Positions 59,907-64,000 of a stretch of DNA of 64,000 nucleotides are shown piece after piece. The DNA comes from Streptomyces viridiviolaceus (GTDB lineage: Bacteria > Actinomycetota > Actinomycetes > Streptomycetales > Streptomycetaceae), in the NCBI RefSeq assembly GCF_014650995.1, contig NZ_BMWA01000012.1, forward strand, positions 24,178 to 88,177. The letters are read 5' to 3'. The notes under the pieces were generated by a model, which searched no databases, was not told the origin of the DNA, and worked only from the letters and a program-made list of their open reading frames with translations. The translations under genes were made by a program, and so were the position numbers. Positions within the stretch are counted from its first letter, which is position 1. Each line of letters opens with the position of its first letter.

Positions 59907-60774
59907 CGAGCCGGAGGCGTACGAGGGCGCCGGCGGGCTGCCGGAGGAGCTTCGGGCGCTGGGACGGTCGCTGGATCCGCCGGGGGCCGACGGCGGGGCG
60001 GGGCCGGAGACGATGGTCGAGCGGGTGCTGGGGCAGATACTCGCCGAGCGGGTGCCGGTCCCGGTGGCCGCGCCGGCGGGGCCTGCCGAGCGGCTGCGGG
60101 CGGTGCGGCGCTGGACGCGGATGCGGTGGCGTTCGCTGACGGCCGCCCTGTGCGGTCTGCTGACGGTGCTCCTGCTCACGCCCCCGGTGCGGGCGGTGGT
60201 CCTGGACTGGTTCGGCTTCGGCGGGGTCCAGGTGCGGTACGACCCGTCGGCCGCGCCGTCGCCGGGCGCCGAGGTGCCCGGCTGCGGGCGGTCGGTGCCG
60301 CTCGCCGAGGCCGGACGGCGGGCCGGGTTCGAGCCGGTGGTGCCGGCGGCGCTCGGTGCCCCGGACGCGGTGTCGGTCGGCGGGATGCCGAATGGGCGGT
60401 TCCTGGTGACTCTGTGCTGGCGCGGGGCGGCGGGCGGACAGGGTGGCACGGTCCGGCTGGACCAGTACCCGGCCCGGCTGGACATCGGCTTCGTCAAGAC
60501 CGTGCGCGAGCAGCCGGAGTGGCTGTCGCTCGGCGGTGGCGGCACGGCCGGCGGGACGGCGGATCCGGCGCTGTGGTTCCCCCGGCCGCACCTGCTGAGT
60601 TTCTGGCTGGTGGACGCGGACGGGGAGCGCTACATGCGCCGGGAGCGCACGGCGGGGCCGACGCTGCTGTGGACCCATGGCGGCGGGGAGCTGTCGCTGC
60701 GTCTGGAGGGGGTGGCCTCCAGGGACCGGGCCGTGGAGGTCGCGGAGTCGCTGGAGCGGTCTCCCGCGAAATAG
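59899..60774 (+). CDS. Single-pass membrane protein, putative anti-sigma factor
   Basis: This 291-residue protein has a cytoplasmic part of about 75 residues with helices suited to sigma binding (LPEELRALGRSL, ETMVERVLGQILAE). One membrane segment follows at about 78-98 (LTAALCGLLTVLLLTPPVRA), then an exported domain (VLDWFGFGGVQVRYDPSAAP, WFPRPHLLSFWLVDADGERY). GTG 59899 overlaps the sigma stop by eight bases; GTG 59890 is possible. The outer domain is unfamiliar, perhaps the sensor. Gene order and coupling support an anti-sigma role. Confidence 0.75.
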   Translation: MRDEPEAYEGAGGLPEELRALGRSLDPPGADGGAGPETMVERVLGQILAERVPVPVAAPAGPAERLRAVRRWTRMRWRSLTAALCGLLTVLLLTPPVRAVVLDWFGFGGVQVRYDPSAAPSPGAEVPGCGRSVPLAEAGRRAGFEPVVPAALGAPDAVSVGGMPNGRFLVTLCWRGAAGGQGGTVRLDQYPARLDIGFVKTVREQPEWLSLGGGGTAGGTADPALWFPRPHLLSFWLVDADGERYMRRERTAGPTLLWTHGGGELSLRLEGVASRDRAVEVAESLERSPAK

Positions 60775-60873
60775 CCGGATGCGGGGTGGGAACCCCGGCG
60801 GCACGGGCGGTGTACCAGAAGTGACACGCGGCTCGGGGACGGGCCGCTCGGGTTCGGCGGAAGGGGGTTCTCC

Positions 60874-61617
60874 ATGCGCAGGTGGTGGGTCAGGACTCGG
60901 GAAGTGGTGGCGTTGGCAGGGGCGTTGGCGGCGACGCTGGCCGTGATGGTGTGGGGTGCGTCGTCCGCCTCCGCCGGGGGACCGACGAGCGTGATGCTGG
61001 TCTCGCCGGAGAGCACGGAGACGGCATCGCTGTACTACTCCGACAGGGAGTACGGGGAATTGGAGCGGTTGCTGGGCCCGGTGGGCGCGGGCAGCCGGAC
61101 CAAGCCTCCCGAGGCCGGCCTCGGGTCCGCCCGGCAGATCAATGTGACATGGCTGGTGCACGACGTGACGCCGTGGCGGGTGGACCGGGTCTACGCGGCG
61201 CTCGACGACCGGCAGGTCTGGATACACACCTCGACGGATGTCCCCGGCGCGATGCGGGGCACCTGGCACCGCGCCGAGCGGCCCGACCAGCTCCGTGCCC
61301 TGCTGAAGGAGCTGGGACTGACGGGCAAGGCGTCGCCCGAGGGCTCGTCCGGCATCTTCCCTGCACCGGAGGAGACGGGTGGGGCCGTGTCGGGCGGGGC
61401 CGTGACGGACGGAAGCGCCGCGGAGGCGGGGGCGTCCAAGGCGCCTGCCGCGCGGGCGGCCGGTTCGGCGGACGGGGGTACGGACTGGTGGTGGGCGGTG
61501 CCGGGCGCGGCGGCCGGGGCGGTGCTGGCGCTGGTGCTGCGGCCGCATGTCTCGCGGATACCGGCGGAGCTCCGCCGGCGCAGGGCGGAACCCCGGCAGG
61601 AGCTGTTCGACGCGTGA
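60874..61617 (+). CDS. Exported hypothetical protein with C-terminal membrane segment
   Basis: This 247-residue protein has a signal segment at residues about 10-33 (EVVALAGALAATLAVMVWGA), an exported domain (PTSVMLVSPESTETASLYYS, then INVTWLVHDVTPWRVDRVYA and VWIHTSTDVPGAMRGTWHRA), an Ala/Gly-rich linker and a C-terminal membrane helix (WWWAVPGAAAGAVLALVLRP) with a basic tail. I know no named family. It lies 99 bp after the anti-sigma-like gene on the same strand and may be part of the same sensory unit. Confidence 0.75.
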   Translation: MRRWWVRTREVVALAGALAATLAVMVWGASSASAGGPTSVMLVSPESTETASLYYSDREYGELERLLGPVGAGSRTKPPEAGLGSARQINVTWLVHDVTPWRVDRVYAALDDRQVWIHTSTDVPGAMRGTWHRAERPDQLRALLKELGLTGKASPEGSSGIFPAPEETGGAVSGGAVTDGSAAEAGASKAPAARAAGSADGGTDWWWAVPGAAAGAVLALVLRPHVSRIPAELRRRRAEPRQELFDA

Positions 61618-61838
61618 AGGCCGGCAGTGGCGCCGCAGACGGGCAGGCACCGGCGGGTCGGGGCCGGACGCGGTCTGGTGGGCGGCTCCGGGGCCGGACG
61701 CCGGGGCCGGCGGCACTCTGCTGGTACGCCGCGCGGCGGCCCGGCATGAGGCCGGCCCGCCGCGGGAGGAGCCACGTCAGGAGCTGATCGGTCTGTGAGC
61801 GCCGCCGGACAGGCCCGGCGGGGCGTCGACAGCCGGGG

Positions 61839-63287
61839 TCAGCCCAGGTCGATCTCCGGGTAGAGCGGGAAGCCGGTCACGAGGTCGGTGGCCCGGTGGG
61901 AGATCTCGTCCGCGACCTTGGGGTCGAGGATGTGCTGGGCCTTGGAGGGCGCGCCCTTGCTGGTGGTGCCCGGCTCGGTGGTGGTCAGGACGCGGTCGAT
62001 GAGTCCGGCGACCTCGTCCATCTCGGCGGTGCCCAGGCCGCGGGTGGTCAGGGCGGGCGTGCCGATGCGGATGCCGGAGGTGTACCAGGCGCCGTTCGGG
62101 TCGGCCGGGATGGCGTTGCGGTTGGTGACGATCCCGGAGTCCAGCAGGGCGGCCTCGGCCTGGCGGCCGGTGAGGCCGTAGGAGGTGGCGACGTCGATCA
62201 GGTTGAGGTGGTTGTCGGTGCCGCCGGTGACGAGGGTCGCGCCTCGGCGCATCAGGCCCTCGGCGAGCGCGCGGGAGTTGTCGACGATGCGCTGGGCGTA
62301 GTCGCGGAAGGAGGGCTGGCGGGCCTCGGCCAGGGCGACCGCCTTGGCGGCCATGACGTGCGGGAGCGGGCCGCCGAGGACCATCGGGCAGCCGCGGTCG
62401 ACCTGGTCCTTGAGGGAGTCGTCGCACAGGACCATGCCGCCGCGCGGGCCGCGCAGGGACTTGTGGGTGGTGGTGGTGACGATCTGGGCGTGCGGGACCG
62501 GGTCGAAGTCGCCGGTGAGGACCTTGCCTGCGACGAGGCCGGCGAAGTGGGCCATGTCGACCATGAGCGTGGCGCCGACCTCGTCGGCGATCTCACGCAT
62601 GATCCGGAAGTTCACCAGACGGGGGTAGGCGGAGTAGCCGGCGACGATGATCAGCGGCTTGAACTCGCGGGCGGAGGCGCGCAGGGCCTCGTAGTCGATC
62701 AGCCCGGTGGCCGGGTCGGTGCCGTAGGAGCGCTGGTCGAACATCTTGCCGGAGATGTTCGGGCGGAAGCCGTGGGTGAGGTGGCCGCCGGCGTCCAGGG
62801 ACATGCCGAGCATGCGCTGGTTGCCGAAGGCCCGGCGGAGCTCGGCCCAGTCGGCCTCGGAGAGGTCGTTGACCTGGCGGACGCCGGCCTTCTCCAGTGC
62901 GGGGGCCTCGACGCGCTGGGCGAGGACGGCCCAAAAGGCCACGAGGTTGGCGTCGATGCCGGAGTGCGGCTGGACGTAGGCGTGGCGGGCGCCGAAGAGC
63001 TCACGCGCGTGCTCGGCGGCCAGCGACTCGACGGTGTCGACGTTGCGGCAGCCGGCGTAGAAGCGGCGGCCGACGGTGCCCTCGGCGTACTTGTCGCTGA
63101 ACCAGTTGCCCATCGCCAGGAGGGTTGCCGGGGAGGCGTAGTTCTCGGAGGCGATCAGCTTGAGCATCGCGCGCTGGTCGGCGACCTCCTGGCCGATGGC
63201 GTCGGCGACGCGGGGCTCGACGGTGCGGATCACGTCGAGGGCGGCGCGGTAGGCGGTGGAAGCGGTGGAGAGGGGCTCGGCGGGCAT
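61839..63287 (-). CDS. glyA: Serine hydroxymethyltransferase, long form
   Basis: This 482-residue PLP enzyme interconverts serine and glycine with tetrahydrofolate, feeding one-carbon metabolism. The PLP lysine lies in VTTTTHKSLRGPRGG. Other conserved parts are LIASENYASPATLLAMG, KYAEGTVGRRFYAGC, and SLDAGGHLTHGF. Standard bacterial GlyA has about 415-430 residues; the excess includes an insertion at about 125-157 (QRVEAPALEKAGVRQVNDLS) between ANLVAFWAVL and RMLGMSLDAG. ATG 63287 follows GGAGG. No riboswitch is recognised upstream. Confidence 0.94.
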   Translation of the reverse strand: MPAEPLSTASTAYRAALDVIRTVEPRVADAIGQEVADQRAMLKLIASENYASPATLLAMGNWFSDKYAEGTVGRRFYAGCRNVDTVESLAAEHARELFGARHAYVQPHSGIDANLVAFWAVLAQRVEAPALEKAGVRQVNDLSEADWAELRRAFGNQRMLGMSLDAGGHLTHGFRPNISGKMFDQRSYGTDPATGLIDYEALRASAREFKPLIIVAGYSAYPRLVNFRIMREIADEVGATLMVDMAHFAGLVAGKVLTGDFDPVPHAQIVTTTTHKSLRGPRGGMVLCDDSLKDQVDRGCPMVLGGPLPHVMAAKAVALAEARQPSFRDYAQRIVDNSRALAEGLMRRGATLVTGGTDNHLNLIDVATSYGLTGRQAEAALLDSGIVTNRNAIPADPNGAWYTSGIRIGTPALTTRGLGTAEMDEVAGLIDRVLTTTEPGTTSKGAPSKAQHILDPKVADEISHRATDLVTGFPLYPEIDLG

Positions 63288-63599
63288 GGGGACCTCCGGA
63301 CGTTGCGTTCAGCGTTCACGGTACGGCCCAGGCGCACGGCACATTGCCGGTCCCGGGGGGTCACGGGTCCGGGGGCCGCTTCCCGATGGTCGGTCCCATC
63401 CCAGCGCGCCAGTCACGGCCCGTGGTCAGCCTACCGGGCGGCACGCGGGGACGAACGCCGGCGTCCACCATGCGAGCGGGGGCGTCCGCCGGGTCGCTGC
63501 GGGGGGCGATCCGCGCATTCGTCGTGGCCGTTCGCGCGCGGCCAAGCCGCGTGCCGGGCACGGCCCCGTGCCGCTGGGGCGTCGCCCTCGGGGCTCCTC
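63288..63599. other. Intergenic region between glyA and the edge gene
   Basis: This 312-bp region has no convincing gene. Its left side must contain the glyA promoter and leader. The right side holds a small hairpin near 63557-63572, probably ending the edge gene. I saw no match to a glycine, THF or SAM riboswitch core, though covariance models were not run. Confidence 0.5.
63557..63572 (-). terminator. Small hairpin after the edge gene
   Basis: GGCAC (63557-63561) pairs with GTGCC (63568-63572), with GG/CC pairs inside, about 30 bp beyond the stop of the gene ending at 63600. The short stem makes this a modest terminator call. Confidence 0.45.
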
Positions 63600-64000
63600 T
63601 CAGAGGATGACGTGTGGCAGGAAGCGTGCGTACTCGTCCGTGATCAGGCCCTTCGACTCCCGGATGCCCAGGCCCGCCGACTCGTTCTCCACCACCCAGG
63701 CGCCGAGGACCACCCGGTTGCCGTCGAAGTCGGGGAGGGGGGCCAGTTCCTGGTAGCAGCAGGGCTCGGTGCGCGGGGCGGCTTCGGTGCCGGGCCGGTG
63801 GACGGTGACGCCCGCGCCCTCGCGGCCCAGCAGCGGCTTGGCCACGTAGCCGGTGGTGTGCGCCAGTTCCCTCGGGCCGTCCAGGTAGGCGGGGAGGAGG
63901 TTGGGGTGGCCGGGGTACAGCTCCCAGAGGATCGCCAGGAGGGCCTTGTTGCTGAGCAGCATCTTCCAGGCGGGTTCGATCCACAGGGTGGTGCCGGTGC
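63600..64000 (-). CDS. Glutathionylspermidine synthase-family protein, partial (cut by right edge)
   Basis: Only the last 133 residues or so are in the window; the gene continues beyond 64000. The visible part reads TTLWIEPAWKMLLSNKALLA, LLPAYLDGPRELAHTTGYVA, KPLLGREGAGVTVHR and GLITDEYARFLPHVIL. This matches the ATP-grasp C-terminal region of the GSP_synth family (KP-x-GREG and WKMLLSNKA landmarks). Family members ligate an amine or amino group to a carboxylate; in Streptomyces the substrate is unknown since glutathione is absent. No start codon can be given. Confidence 0.85.
   Translation of the reverse strand, partial: TGTTLWIEPAWKMLLSNKALLAILWELYPGHPNLLPAYLDGPRELAHTTGYVAKPLLGREGAGVTVHRPGTEAAPRTEPCCYQELAPLPDFDGNRVVLGAWVVENESAGLGIRESKGLITDEYARFLPHVIL

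Noticed and set aside
61618..61838. Additional small gene between the exported protein gene and glyA
   Set aside because: Open frames exist but are Arg/Gly-rich, lack ribosome sites and overlap the neighbouring gene end; nothing coding-like was supported.
63288..63599. Folate or glycine riboswitch in the glyA leader
   Set aside because: No conserved core or convincing multi-helix fold was seen by eye; only generic GC-rich pairing.

Overview
The window is a stretch of chromosome from a high-GC actinomycete, almost certainly a Streptomyces. The signs are strong G/C bias at third codon positions, frequent GTG starts, and many sigma/anti-sigma pairs. The gene set includes sdhCDAB, trpS, glyA, a BMP-type nucleoside importer and a nonulosonic-acid glycopolymer cluster. 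From memory, the order resembles the S. coelicolor region around SCO4837-SCO4895 in reverse; I could not check this. No phage, insertion sequence, CRISPR array, tRNA or rRNA gene is visible.

Left part (1-12.6 kb). A 40-bp tandem repeat and a G-rich tract lie upstream of an ECF sigma factor with a SnoaL-like tail, which overlaps a convergent STAS gene. An AEC permease follows. Next is a nucleoside uptake and salvage block on the minus strand: two duplicated BMP lipoproteins, an ABC ATPase, two permeases, cytidine deaminase and thymidine phosphorylase. Both lipoprotein genes share one promoter architecture with an identical 15-mer, and a related palindrome lies before the ATPase. An M20 amidohydrolase ends this part.

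Glycopolymer cluster (12.8-26.3 kb). Two divergent arms encode a nonulosonic-acid synthase (NeuB family), a CMP-sugar synthetase fused to a HAD phosphatase, two polysialyltransferase-like proteins, a DUF6716-type transferase, a GT2, an 888-residue two-domain glycosyltransferase, two methyltransferases and a membrane acyltransferase. This fits synthesis and decoration of a sialic-acid-like wall polymer, such as the Kdn-containing teichulosonic acid known from Streptomyces.

Middle (26.3-41 kb). A LysE exporter and a B12-domain-less methylmalonyl-CoA mutase subunit come first. Then there is a wall and envelope-stress region: L,D-transpeptidase lipoprotein, two paralogous ECF sigma/membrane anti-sigma pairs in tandem, a secreted PGRP amidase with FG-GAP repeats flanked by two paralogous small proteins, other uncharacterised genes, a GH20 hexosaminidase and a UraD-like protein lacking the catalytic His motif.

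Right part (41-64 kb). sdhCDAB with a strong terminator is followed by a small operon whose TetR regulator probably binds two TTGAAC-N2-GTTCAA operators in the operon promoter. Next are a metallophosphoesterase, a D-Ala-D-Ala carboxypeptidase and a YihY protein. A complete decaprenylphosphoryl-arabinose-type module follows (GtrA, UbiA, PAP2, DprE1, DprE2). The window closes with a Ser/Thr kinase bearing a PQQ-like propeller, a 2'-5' RNA ligase-like protein, trpS, a third ECF/anti-sigma pair, glyA with an internal insertion, and a partial glutathionylspermidine synthase-like gene cut by the right edge.
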